NCBI RefSeq assembly: GCF_001039355.2
Contig: NW_019775672.1
Span: forward strand, 191,563 to 227,397
Reading direction: 5' to 3'
DNA: 35,835 bases
DNA from: Lingula anatina
Taxonomy: Eukaryota; Brachiopoda; Lingulata; Lingulida; Lingulidae
Position numbers and translations under genes: made by a program. The notes under the pieces are model-generated. The model made no database searches, was not told the DNA's origin, and saw only the letters and a program-made list of their open reading frames with translations. Shown piece by piece: positions 19,898 through 32,300 of the stretch. How positions within the stretch are numbered: the first letter of the stretch is position 1; every line of letters begins with the position of its first letter.

Positions 19898-21756
19898 ACA
19901 AATTGTCAGAGATACCAGTTTTTTAACATGTGCATAGTCAATCCTTACATTTACTGGTCAGGCTGACTTAGCTAGATAAATACCTGACCTAGCCAGATAA
20001 CTTTAATCTGTACCAATATAATATATAACTTTCTGACTTATTTGATATTCCAAGAAAGAAACATATAAATGCTCTGAAAGATAAACTTCTGTATATTGTT
20101 GGAAAGGATTTTTTTGTCTTGTTTCTAAAAATTAGGTAATATGTGGATGGCAGCCTCAAGGGGCACAGCAGCTCTTTTATATAAAAAATTGTGTATTAGC
20201 CTTTTTCAACAGATAGCAAACTTGATTGTCAGTGGTAGAAGTCTTCCTACTTTTTTTAAGGTTCATAGCTTGTCTGAGGGCATGGTAATCCATTTCAAGT
20301 GATGACATTACTAGTACCACCTACTCAAAAATATGCCTAAATTTGCATGAAGTAAAAATGCATATAATGCATGTAATCTTCTTAAGCCAAGCAGAGAATA
20401 AAAATTTGAAATACATAAAGCAAAACCTTTCAGTTTAGAGCTCAATAGAGTGAGGTTTATAAATTTATGCTAGAAAAATTGTGCACCCTTGTATATTTAT
20501 CGTGCATATTTTTGGGTGCCAGAATCCCATATATGGGTGCTTTAACTAGGGTTTATTGTAACCATTTGGCAACAGCTGGTGGAGATCCAAGAACTAGTGA
20601 ATTTATGTATTAATATATCATAGTTTTTGTCATCTCAGCAGTGAATTTATACAGGTCTGGTGTTTGAATGATGGAGGTACTGTGTGACTTTGACATGAAC
20701 AGCTAATATTGGTTTTGTTTTCTATCTTCACTTGTGATAAAACAAAGGAATGACTGAAGGTTTAATGGTAAGTGCATAATTAGAAGATTCAGTAATGATA
20801 CTAATTTTGCCATTGATATATCTCTGTGGAATATTAAATTTATTTTCTTTTCTGGTGTTTGTGTGACTTATGTGTGTTTACTTATAAACATGAGCAATAC
20901 ACTGGTATAAATGTAGGAATTTGTGGTAGAGAAAAAAATGTTGAAAACTGGTTTAGGGCAGGTGCGTAGTTTAGATGAGTCAATTTTAAATATGTTTGTG
21001 AATGATAGCGATGTTCAACTTATGAGCTCACAGGATGCTTAAAAGGATAGACCCAGAACAGGCATGCCATGCCCCTTCTCAGTACACATATATATTTAAC
21101 ATTATTGTTATGTCGTGACTGTAACTATATGCAACAGGAAAATTTGGCCATTGCATGTTCTTGCTCAATTTAGACTTGGGTGCTGGTAGATGGAAAGCTC
21201 CAGTCAATGTCTTAATTAAAATTGCCAGGAGGCATTGAATTGAATTCAAGTGGACTGGAAGGGGGGGGGGGGGCTGCTTGTATTGATTTTTCTGGGGTCA
21301 TTTCTGTATATAAATAATTTTTTGTCCAAGTGAGTTTCTCAGATAAAAGTGGTTTTTCAAATTATCTTAGCTTAGCAGCAAAGTATCTTGTCTTAATTTT
21401 TTTTTGATAAATATTTATAAAAATGTCCACATTTTGAAAGAATTTCAGTGATGGATTCATATTTATTAGATAATAAGGCTGGGGTGATGTAGAATATTTC
21501 ATTGCTATTAGCCAAAGTTATCATTGGTTAAACTTAAAATTGTGTTTTGTAGAACAGTTTCAGATATGTTATTGTAATAGACTTGTGAAGATTCTTTTGT
21601 CTATAGCTTTTTATATTAGTTTGATCTTACCATCCAATATTTCATCTGCTTGCAGTCAGATTTCATCAGGGAATGAGGTTGTGACAGGTATGATTGTGTT
21701 TGGTTTAAATTTTCTCTCATTAGCTAATGGAAAAATTACTGTACAGGGAGACCTCT

Positions 21757-21758
<2 letters not shown>

Positions 21759-21792
<34 letters not shown>
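21759..21792. repeat. (CA)n microsatellite
   Basis: This is an uninterrupted CA tract of about 17 units. Confidence 0.93.
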
Positions 21793-21795
<3 letters not shown>

Positions 21796-21930
21796 TTTAC
21801 AGTGTTTCTTTAACAAGATTATACGTATGACATATCTTGCTAACACCTGCCCATGCCCCTCCTCTTTATGCCTTAGATAAAGCAGACATCTTTCATGTAC
21901 AGCAAAATCTGGTCCCTGTTACCACATGCC

Positions 21931-21953
21931 CTCTCTCTCTCTCTCTCTCTCTC
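21931..21953. repeat. (CT)n microsatellite
   Basis: This is an uninterrupted CT tract of about 11 units followed by a C-rich stretch. Confidence 0.93.
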
Positions 21954-22465
21954 CCCCTTCCCCACCTGCCCTTCCATCTACAAAATTAACCTTCAGAACA
22001 GCATGTGTAGAAACTATGTATTTGAAAGGGATTCAGATTTTTTTCATGGCATCTATGTGGTTTAAGTAGGAGAAAAGGGAACCCAAAAAACAAGGGGAAG
22101 GGGTATGAACGCCATTTCTATGAGGTTGTGTTGGAATATCAGCCTGGTTGTCATGCTTGGTGTTGTAGTTTTTTTTGTTGAAGTAAGGGTAAGTCAATAT
22201 TGACTGTATGGATCAATGTTTAGATTGGATACAAGAGCCAGTCAAAAGATCTTGCAGTATATTTTATGCTTTGGTGTGCGTGATTTCTAACCCTGATTGA
22301 TGAGCTTTCATCAATGGATGTAGGTTATCAGTGCAACTTACAGTATATGTACAAGACATCACCAGATTAGCATGGCATCCATGACTGTAAACTCAAACCT
22401 ATTTTAGGAAAACTGTGGTATTTCCTGTTTCATTCTAATTGTAGCAACACTAATTTGTGTTTCAG

Positions 22466-22510
22466 ATGCTAGAAGTACAGAGTATCAAGCTAAGGGACAC
22501 TATAGAACAG
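22466..22510 (+). other. Candidate small coding exon (MLEVQSIKLRDTIEQ)
   Basis: TTTGTGTTTCAG precedes an ATG and GTATTC follows CAG, giving an open 45-nt segment. The IKLRDTIE part loosely resembles the start of human CRACDL as I recall it (DIKLREAAEG). However, it ends in phase 0. It cannot join the exon at 29170, which would give an early stop, and it cannot join the exon at 29766, which needs phase 1. It may be a chance match or an alternative exon with a partner I did not find. Confidence 0.2.
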
Positions 22511-22872
22511 GTATTCTAGTGGTTTAGGTTGTTTACAGTGCTATGTAGATTGTGGCAGGTTTCACATGTTTTAAGTCTCCACTCTTAAATGTTGAGTAAT
22601 CTGCATGTTCCGCATGCCAGGTGCATTGTATTGAGTCTACTCCAGGCAGGTGACAGTATCATGATCCAGATCAATGTAAGTGTAAGGCGACTTGTTAACT
22701 CCAGTGATCAAACAGTTGTGATGCGGGTATATTAAAGAGGGAATGGGATATAAGTGGCCAGTGTGGAATATTGTACTCAGTCACTGAATTTTTTACCGTT
22801 GAATGAGGGAATGCTATGAAGAGCTGGTCGTGGAGGGAAAGGGGGTGGGTTATGTATAAATTTGAACCTGTA

Positions 22873-23165
22873 TTTTTTTACTCATAGGTAAACAGTGAGT
22901 AATATGTAGACATCCTATTCTTCCTATGTATCTAGAGAGAAAAGATTAAAAAGTGTCTAATCTTGATTTTTACGTACTAGTACCAACAAGATAGTGAATT
23001 AACACTGCGATTAAGCAGAACCAGAATCATTTTTTTTTTACTTACAGGTAAACATTGAGTAATATGTAGACAAATTAATTTGCCAGTGTATTTAGAGAAG
23101 AAAGATTAAATCGTATCTAATCTTGATTTTTATGTACCAACAAGGGACTAAATTAAAACTGGGGG
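22873..23165. repeat. Diverged tandem duplication, offset about 160 bp
   Basis: Two copies share T-run, CAGGTAAACA, GAGTAATATGTAGACA, a GATTAAA stretch and CTAATCTTGATTTTTA, at about 22873-23009 and 23033-23165. Several indels separate them. Confidence 0.8.
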
Positions 23166-24094
23166 GGCAGGTCTTGATAAAACACATGGCATGTACAGGT
23201 GTATTAATATATTTATCTTGAAGATGATCGACAAAGCCTTCAGGCTGTCGACACAAGGAAAGATAAGCTAGTAACAGTGCATGGTAATAAAAAGGACATT
23301 TATTTCTAATAGAAGATAGATGAAGTAGATGTGACCACATGATGACATTGAGTCACACATGTATAGGGTCAATATGTGGTTGAAGCAGTAGTAGTAAAAC
23401 TGTAATAGAGGAGGACAGTCCCCAGCTTTAAACTTATTTAATACAATCCTTATATGGCAGTGCGTGTGGTCATTATATACAGAGTGATTGTGATTCAGCA
23501 TAGAGTAAACAATGTCCTGATAATCAAAACCCTCTTGAGTGTGTCATATGAAACAATCACAAACAATCTGAAAGATACTAGTAGTCTGTTATTCAGGTAC
23601 TGTACACACATTTGTAGATATGGGTTTGATATAAAAAGATAGGCAATTGTTATATTAGACTTCCAGTGGTACAAGCAAGTGTTATTTAGCAAAGTATTAT
23701 GTTCTTATTTTCTGTATCTGAAGCATTCTTTGTCAAATATCCAGTACAATTCTACAGGCTGGTAACAAATATGCACACACATACACATTCCTTCTGTATA
23801 AGCAGGAATTGTTAAGATAACTGTACAGTAAATGTCATGTGCCGAGAGCACACCTTGTGTCTGTATAACTGTTTGGAACTGGTCAGCAACGGAATGGTCG
23901 TCCAAAATAAGCTGCAGGCCCACTAGATCAACTGACCAAACAAACAAACCCCTTGTTCTCTCTGAAAGTTGCAGGTCTTGTGACAGTTCACATTCCTTAA
24001 TAGAATTTGAATTGGGTCAACTCATGAGAGCTCAGGTAAGCTTCCACTATATAACTAAAGTACTACACAGACAGACTGAACATCTAACACCCTC

Positions 24095-24300
24095 CTGTGG
24101 ATATTAATTAAATTATTATTCACTGCCAAGGTGTCTGTATACTTTTAAATTATGGCTGAAGTAGAGGACATTTTTTTATTTTAAATAAAATTGAAGTCTG
24201 TGGATATTAATTAAATTATTATTTACTGCCAAGGTGTCTGTATACTTTTAAATTATGGCTGAAGTAGAGGACATTTTTTTATTTTAAATAAAATTGAAGT
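24095..24300. repeat. Near-perfect tandem duplication, 2 x 103 bp
   Basis: 24095-24197 and 24198-24300 are nearly identical. I saw one difference (ATTCACTG against ATTTACTG). Such identity implies a recent duplication or an assembly repeat error. Confidence 0.93.
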
Positions 24301-27300
24301 ATGTTTTCTTTAAAATAATGGGAATCAGCGTCAATATCATATGAAGTAGTCACCATACATACTAGGCTCAAAAACTACTTTCGATAAACTAATTTGTATT
24401 CACCTTTCATGACACTGGTTAATAAAGCCTTCACTCCCACTAGCAATTGCAACAGTTAAGGAACATATAAAGTTGATTTTATTGTGGTTCCTGAAAGAGA
24501 TAGGCCATATGAAACAGAAAGTTAGATCTATCCCAGTTTCAAGGTACAATATTGCAACTGTCATAAAATACAGCAACAGCTGCTGTAAGTTTTGTTTTTG
24601 CTGATGTAGTGAAAGGTAATAAAACTTTTTTATAGTGAAGGAGTAGTGTCGAATTTGGATGTGTGTGGGTGTGTAGTGTTGTGTTCTCTACCTGCAGATA
24701 ATCAAAACCAGACAGTGCTTTGTGCCAAAAACTTAGTGGTACACATTCAAAACACTTTCTATTTCATTTGTGAATGGTATTAACCTGTTGCTAGCTGCAT
24801 GATAAACAGTTACTCTGCACCTCATGGGAAGTTCATTCGGCTGATGCAGAGTAAGCTTTCACTAATCTTGGGGCAAAATATTGAAAATAAAATTAACAGA
24901 AAATGTCAGAAGTTGCAGCAGAGCTCATTGAAAAAAAAAACTTAAAACAGCAGCCAAGCCAACACAAACAAAACACAACAACCTAGCAAAGCCAAGCAAG
25001 TACCTGGATAGTAACTAGATCTACCTGTTTGTGATATAAAATTTGGCTGGGGGTGTTATGGCAGTAGAACCTGCTACTACACAAGTTGTCTGGTACTTGT
25101 TTTAGCAGGAAGTAACCCAAATAGTGAAATTTATGTATATGTCTGCCCCCATGATTATTTGGACCACATATATTACCTAGTATGATACCTGGAAGTGATA
25201 ATATGCTAATAATAGATTGATAGATTTGATGTTTGGCCTGGTTCAGTTCCTATGGAGAATTTGGATTTGGTATCAGCTTTGATCTACAGAGATGAAAAGA
25301 ATTACACCCACTTGCTAAGGAGACCAGTTTGGCTATGATGTATGTAGTAGTACTGTGGAATATGAAATATCCAGATATTTGTAAATTTATGTATTCAGCC
25401 TGGTACAGGTAATAAAACTTGATCAAACCATAGTTACCATTACTGGTGCATATATATCCAGAATTTATTAGCAAATGTTGATAATCCTACCATCATGAAT
25501 CACATAACACTTCATCTATTCCGTAATAAAATAATTAAGACAATAAAGCATTCACCACATGGAGGTATTAGAATGTCGAAGTCATTGTCATTTATGCAGG
25601 TTAGGATAAACAGTTGACCACATTTTGTTTGTGACCGGTGTCTCATCAAGATAAAGGAAACCACAAAACCCTGGGCTGCATGACTTGGACACACTAGTAC
25701 TAGTACTCACTTGTAGAGTGTACTTAATATGAAGAAAACATTATGTTAATAACATTTTGTGATACACTGTTATTTGTCTCTTAAATTACATATTTATAGC
25801 TTATGTATACTCTATCGTTGGTTCAGATCATTTGAATTTAGAAATTGACTCCCTGTTTTGTGACATAGTTGTTTTTGGGCTTGCAGTAAACTGAAGAAGG
25901 GGGAAAAATAAAAATGACTGACAATGATTATTCATTCAACCAAGTTTATACACAGCCCTTTTGTCATGCAATCTCAAGTGCCTTGAAAGAAAAATTACAA
26001 GCTATTAAGACTGCCCATGCCAGGTATCACGGCAACTGTCCATCCTTAAAGGCTGTCATTGTTACAAATATGTCTGTTATATAGGTGCACTGAGGCAGTT
26101 TTAAACCATTGGACTTGTAAACTGCAGAATTGTCTCTATCTGTAGCATTCTATTCCTGCTATTTAACTTGTCTTTCTCTTTATGTTCAATTTAATAGAAA
26201 AAATAGGAAAAAATGCACCTCATCTGAACTACTTGAAACTTGCATATATTCATATATGACAAAAAGGTTGCAAAGGTTATTTTTAATCATATGTTGAGTA
26301 TCTAGTTAAGTTTCACTGTCATTTCATTTTTATGGTTCTCTGATATGTTCATCAGAGATGAAATAGGCATAAAGAATGCATATAAAAATGGCAGGGTTAC
26401 AGTTTTTGCATTTTAAGAGGAGTGTATTATTAGTTGATATTCATGTAGTACAGTGAAGTACTTTATAGCTATTTTTTCATTGTTCAGACTCATCAAGGTA
26501 TGAAAAGGGGTGGAGGTGTGTCATACCTTATAGGGATAGTATGTAGGATTGTCATTGTGATAGATATTTCTGTATTCTTTTTTAAGTGACCCGTACAGAT
26601 GGCCATGGATGCTTCTTTCTTTTAAGAGATGAAATTACAACCTGTGCTCAAAAACTTCTTTTTAAGGTTGAAGTAAAAAATGCATGGAATGCATGAAGCT
26701 GTTCACTCGGCTTAAACCAAATGAAGTATGATGTGCTTTCAATAACTTTTTTCTAATAGTTTTTGATTATGTATGTTGAAAGTGTGACCTTTGAATTTAA
26801 AATTACTAAATTTTTGAGGATGCTGGGAAACTTTGTGAGTCACATGTTTAGCATCTAATTTCAAACACTGTCTCTTTAAGAAGTGAAGCTGCCATTATGT
26901 GGCTGTATTACATGTATGTGAATACCTGGGTCCAGGAGAAAAACAATTCTAGATTGACTTGTCTAGTTACAAATTTACATTACGAAGGTGGCAAACTGGT
27001 TTGATTTATGTGTTTTTAACATCCGATTTTGTCCCATAGCTCCAGGCGGTAAATTCTATATACATTTCATACATTTGATGTCTACCAGTCAAAATTATTA
27101 CCTGTCTGTTATATTCAAGGACGTTGATATATTTGTCACATGTTTGGGAAATGGCATGCCATATTTTAACACATTTCACTGTAATGGCTTTCATATTTTA
27201 TTCTGTTATTTGATGGACTTCCGGCAGAAATATCAATAGACTTAACTGTTAAAGCATACCAGTAAGCCAGTTCCATATCATTTTGAAAAAAATTAATGTG

Positions 27301-27977
27301 TCTTACAGTTTTTATAGGCATTGTTGGAGATAATGCAGTCTCTTTATCACACCTGCATTGTTGTTCTTTTGGGAGTATTTTAATGCTTAGAAGTGTGCTG
27401 TGTGGTTAGAGAAATTGTGTCACTTTCCTCATCCCAGCTCGGCAATTTTTTTTGCCAATTGCAAAATAACCTATAATGTGTCAGAGAGCAATATTATATC
27501 TGAGGCTCAGGGCCCATATACAATCTGCGCATATTCCATCGGCTAAAATCTTTACCATGTGAAGATATTTACCTGGATCTTAACGATAAGAAAACATTTA
27601 CCCAGATAGTTATAATAGATGTAATACAAATGTGGGTGTGTTTTGTAGTTTTCCATCCTACTAACAGTGGCATAAATACCACACTGGATTAAGACACTTA
27701 GTTTGTTAGGTAAGGTCCCCCCACTTCATGTGGCTGTAGAGAAGCAATCAAGTTCAACATAAGGCATGTGTTCAGTGCATCAGACAGGTATATGGTATTG
27801 ATATTGTTGTGTTTGCGTGCCAAAATATTTAAAACAGACTTGTTTGTGGATACAGAGATATGAATATTCATTGACTGTACCATTAATTTGTGGTTTCAGT
27901 TCTGTGGTCTAGTGTACTTAAGGCGTATGCCCTCCAGTTCTTTCGCCTAATTATTTTGTTTATTTTCTTTTCTGATC

Positions 27978-28000
27978 TTTTTTTTTTTTTTTTTTTTTTT
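27978..28000. repeat. Poly(T) tract (23 T)
   Basis: This is an uninterrupted T run on the plus strand. I could not identify a retroposon body or target duplication next to it. Confidence 0.9.
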
Positions 28001-28164
28001 GTTCTTATACATGTTTGAATGGACAGCTAGGACTTTGATGTACAAGGATAGACCAATAGCAGCCAAGACAATTAAAGTACTAGTACTGTAGTGATTGGTC
28101 TAAAGCAAGCCCTTTCTCACTTTTAGAAAAAAAGTTCTCGTAGCCCAATTTGGAGGACTATTGC

Positions 28165-28302
28165 TTTATTTAACACAATAGCAGACTGAAATTTTTGTTT
28201 TATTTAATACAATAGCAGACTGAAATTTTTGTTTTATTTAACACAATAGCAGACTGAAATTTTTGTTTTATTTAACACAATAGCAGACTGAAATTTTTGT
28301 TT
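28165..28302. repeat. Minisatellite, 4 x 34 bp
   Basis: The unit contains TTTAACACAATAGCAGACTG and then AAATTTTTG. It recurs with GCAGAC at 28181, 28215, 28249 and 28283, an exact 34-bp period. Unit 2 has one C-to-T change. With no spacers between units, it is not CRISPR-like. Confidence 0.95.
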
Positions 28303-29244
28303 CATATAGCAAGGAGTTCGGACCAAGCTCTCAGTTTTGTTCTGTTTTGACACTGGGCCCCTGTCTTTAGGGCAGGTGTTAGCATTATGACTAACTGTGG
28401 CCTAACTGTACTGTGTCATGGTTGACACCTCAGGCATGTCAAGTTATAACAGGTCGTGACAGAGGAACTCAACCATATTTCCATAGTAGATAGTACATTG
28501 GATAAATATGACTGTGAAGATAACCTGAACCTTAATGTCCTACGACTGGTCATGCACTTAGATAGCAATACATAAGTTCTATTAGGCAGACTTGCACAGA
28601 TATGACCGTATTAATGAGCGCTATGGGTCGGAAGTTTTTTATGTGACTTCCAGTTTTATTCATGTGTGAGAAAGGTCAAGTTTTATTACTATGGGTCATG
28701 CAGGGATTTAATTGATGGTGAAAAACATTTTCTGTGTACATTTTAAATTGACCGGTGATCAGTGATGAAATATAGGGCTAAGGTTTTGTAGCAGTTGTGA
28801 AATGGAAAGTAAGAGTATTGATAGAGAGGAATAAAGGTTAATCTTCCATTAAGACTACAATTCTCAGTGACCAGGGGCTTTGCTATTGGGAACTTTTTTT
28901 TAATTATCAGGAAATACATTAACACAATTCGGTATTGTCGTTAACACACATTCGATACTGGATTTTTTCATTTTTGTCAGACTCAAGGTTAATGACTATT
29001 GAGAAGCATAAAGCAGTGATATGATAATTGTAGATTGCAAATTGTAGGTGAAAAAAATTTCTTACCTTGACATATCATATTAATAACTTAATTGTAATTG
29101 AATATTTGTGATATTTAAATGCATTTAGCTTGGTTTAACTATATGTTAGTTTGTATTTGTATTTTACAGAATAAAGGCATTGAGGAGTAATTGTGTGTTG
29201 TAAGCCACCAAAACCTGGAATTGCTGCTCCTAGCTCGGCATTTG

Positions 29245-29351
29245 TCACCAGGGGGCAGCACAGCAAAAGCAGTTTCATAGAGGACAGTACTGAACAACTG
29301 GATTGTCGCTAGGAGGCAGCATTGAACAGAAGAACGGTCACTAGAGGTCAG
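29245..29351 (+). promoter_or_regulatory. Cluster of three CTCF-like motifs in the CRACD 5' UTR exon
   Basis: Against the CTCF core CCASYAGRKGGCRS, 29245-29258 matches 13 of 14 positions, 29306-29319 matches 11, and 29338-29351 matches 12. All three have the same orientation. They lie just upstream of the CRACD start codon at 29373. Confidence 0.4.
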
Positions 29352-29372
29352 CAGGTGTAGTGAGGTAGCATC

Positions 29373-32300
29373 ATGGCGTCTGGAGGGGAGGAGGGAGACG
29401 CTGTAGGAAAGCAGTCTGAAGATGAGGACAAACCCCAGGACACCACACAAGGTAGTCATTTCCCACCATGTGCTCTATTAAAACTTCCAAAAAAACTGGA
29501 AGGCGATAAGTCTCATTTCTAATAATTTCTAGATTTTACATGAATGAAAATATATTACTTGGTAAGAGTATCCAGGAGTTTATCAGTAAACATTCCAGGG
29601 GATGCTCAAAATTCATGTCAGAATAAGTACAAATATTGAAGTGGTGTAGTTGCTTTGATGAGGGGACAGGGTGGGAGTGGGGGTTCCAAAGCTTATCTAT
29701 AAGAAAAACAGGTGTGGATTTTTCATATCATTACTCTGCCTAACATTCTGGTATTGATATTATAGCAAGTGATGGCAAGCAAGAGGGGAAGAAGAGAAAG
29801 TTTAAGCCTTTGAAGGCCATGAGGCGTTTCTTCATGGGCCGTAAACGCAGCAAGACGTCAGATGACCAGGCTGTCAGCATAGTTGCTGTACGCTCTGCTA
29901 AATCCACAAGTGAACTGTTACATGTAAAAGCAGGAGAAGAAAGGTAGTTCTTGGACACTTGGCATATTCCATGCGTACTTTGATCAGTGACATTTTAGTG
30001 AAGAGCTTATTGCTGTCACCCAGCAAAGAATTTTCAACAGCTGTGTTATGTACTGAAAGTTACTGTAATATTTTCTTCACATTAGAGTAGAAATAATGTT
30101 ATGAAGCTGTTGACTGAAGAAAATTATGTTGTAACTAACTAATTGATGCTATTTTTTTACAGAATGTGATCATTTGGTGTTTGTAAACAATTTTAGCATT
30201 GTAAGGATGTCTTCATGGTATGGAAAATAATTCCTCATACCATTCCTATAACGACCACTATACCACAAATAACAATACATATAAAAATGTTAAAATGAAA
30301 ACTCCTATGAACTGCATTAATTAATCAAGTTTTGTGTGTTTTCAGACCCGTTACCCTTGCAGGTAATCTGAGTCTGTCGGCAGACAGCATCTTCTCTCCA
30401 GACCAGAAGAAAACCAGTGAGGTCAGAGACCTGAAGGAAGCAGCTTTGTCTTTAGAGGCTTTAAATACTCAGGCAATCAATGTGAGTAGCTTCAGTGGGA
30501 AGTGTCACAACCAAAGACAACTAACACATTGTGCCCTGTCACAACCTGGCACACCTAACACAATGGCCCACACTACCTTGCAACTGCAAACAGACTATAT
30601 TACAGGATTTTACATAGTCATTTGTATAGAAGTCATACATTATATAATTACCAAATATTCATTAATACTGATATCATGTGTTGTTATTGTGCATCATTGT
30701 AAATTTTTAGCTTTTTATGTATCTATATTTGGGGATTGGACATAATTTGAATTTTGCATGTTTTAAATTAATTATTTTATTACCTGCATGATTCATCTTA
30801 ACAGCTTAGTTATAAATATTACATCACCATGTATAACACCAGAACAATTAGCATGATTTCTTTGAGTTTATTGCACCAGCATCCACCAAATTGTTTTTAA
30901 GTTTTGCACATGAAAAGTTTTCAAATAAGAACAAAGAAAGATATTTTAAAACATCAACAGGAATAAAAATTCCTGTGTGCAAAACGTACACTGTCAAGAG
31001 CAAATGCCACAACGTCTGAAATAGGAGATTAAGCATACTGGTAGTGGATCTTGCTCTTAGGATATGAAAATGTAATATGATTCATGAAGCATTTGATAAT
31101 GTGGTTGTTGTAGATATTGATAGCTGTGTACTTTGTTAAATGCATGCTTATAAGAAGGAGAAAGAAACGATTAGTGAAGTGACATGAGTTTTTCTCTTGT
31201 TAATTAGGTAAATGAATTTTAGTCATGTGCCACTGAGTTATCCCTTAGGTTATAAAAGTTACTGCATTGAACGGTTTTAATGGTTATATTGTAGTACAGA
31301 ACTTACATTGAAAAAAGGAGCATTTGTTTATTAATGATGATAGCTCACATACATAGCCAGTCAGACAGAACATGGCATGTATAGAAAAGTACTCCATTGC
31401 AACCATTTACATTAAGTCATCTCTGTGCTTGATGTAGTGCTCCGAATCCCATCAAGAAGCATTTTGTTGCCATGGTAACGTAGCTTGAGTTTTTGCATGG
31501 AATCATGAGGTATTGATTGATTGTGCAGTGAAGAGGAAGCATGGTAGCGTGATGATGGTGATGATGACAGAGTTTAATGCAAAGAGAGAAGGGAGTTTAA
31601 AAGGCCTGTTTAGACAAGCGCCAATTCAAACTTGCATCATTAGGGCATAGTTGGGTGCTCTGGTAATATATGTGTAATATTAATGCAGAGTAGTTCCATT
31701 GTGCTTAGTGTTTTGTACACTTGAATTTCCTGATGATGCAACTTAGTCAGGCATCTTTTTAAAAGTTAATCCCTGGTCTGAACAGACCAAGCACAGAATG
31801 ATTTTTTTTTTTAATATTTTAAAAGAAAATTGTCAACAAAACGACTCAGTAGAAAGAGATGTAATCATGTCTTATTTATAAATGTGTCTATTTATTTGTT
31901 TGTTTATATATTGATTTCATAATTTTGATGGAGGTAATCATCCTTTCTTTAGTGGAAATAAGTAGTTTTTTAAAAAGAAATTCTGACATAATTGTAATGA
32001 AAAAGAGCTAGGGCATAGATGTTTTAAAAAGAGATTCCCCACATATTCTGAAGATATGTTGAGAAGTTAATGGATGGAAAGTAATTTATTTTCAAAAATG
32101 CAATTATGAATTTGCATCAGTTTTATATTTACCTTTTTATAAGACAAGATGCAAATTATACTGTGTCATTAAGCAAAACAGTAAATATAGTTTATAATTA
32201 ACACATCAGGTATCAGGTCGTAATTAGTATTTTTATTAATACGGATCATGGTGATAATCCCTTCCCACAGCTTGCTACTCACACCTACTCCAGACATGAT

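Larger units (their letters stand above)
18130..29169 (+). other. Long interval, probably intron 1 of the CRACD homologue
   Basis: About 11 kb has no supported gene on either strand. Open frames here are short, AT-rich and lack recognisable motifs. It holds CA and CT microsatellites, a G12 run near 21260, three local tandem duplications and a 34-bp minisatellite. A 45-bp exon-like segment at 22466-22510 is listed separately. Confidence 0.55.

Noticed and set aside
20752-20772. Possible micro-exon ATGACTGAAGGTTTAATG before GTAAGT
   Set aside because: The upstream AAACAAAG is a poor acceptor and the segment shows no homology.
21540-21830. 96-codon frame on the plus strand
   Set aside because: It runs through a CA microsatellite (Thr-His repeat) and has no protein-like features.
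23832-24107. Open frame of 91 codons ending near a good donor (GCTCAG|GTAAGC at 24035)
   Set aside because: No recognisable motif, no convincing acceptor and no link in phase to a neighbouring exon. It is probably chance.
27978-28000. Poly(T) as the tail of a minus-strand retroposon
   Set aside because: No SINE- or LINE-like body or flanking target duplication could be recognised.
28165-28302. Regular 34-bp repeats that could suggest a CRISPR array
   Set aside because: The units abut with no unique spacers and lie in an animal intron, so this is a minisatellite.
29139-29459. 106-codon minus-strand frame
   Set aside because: It is the antisense shadow of the CRACD leader and first coding exon.
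30332-30745. 137-codon frame treated as one uninterrupted gene
   Set aside because: Only 30346-30481 is exonic. The rest is intron after donor GTGAGT.
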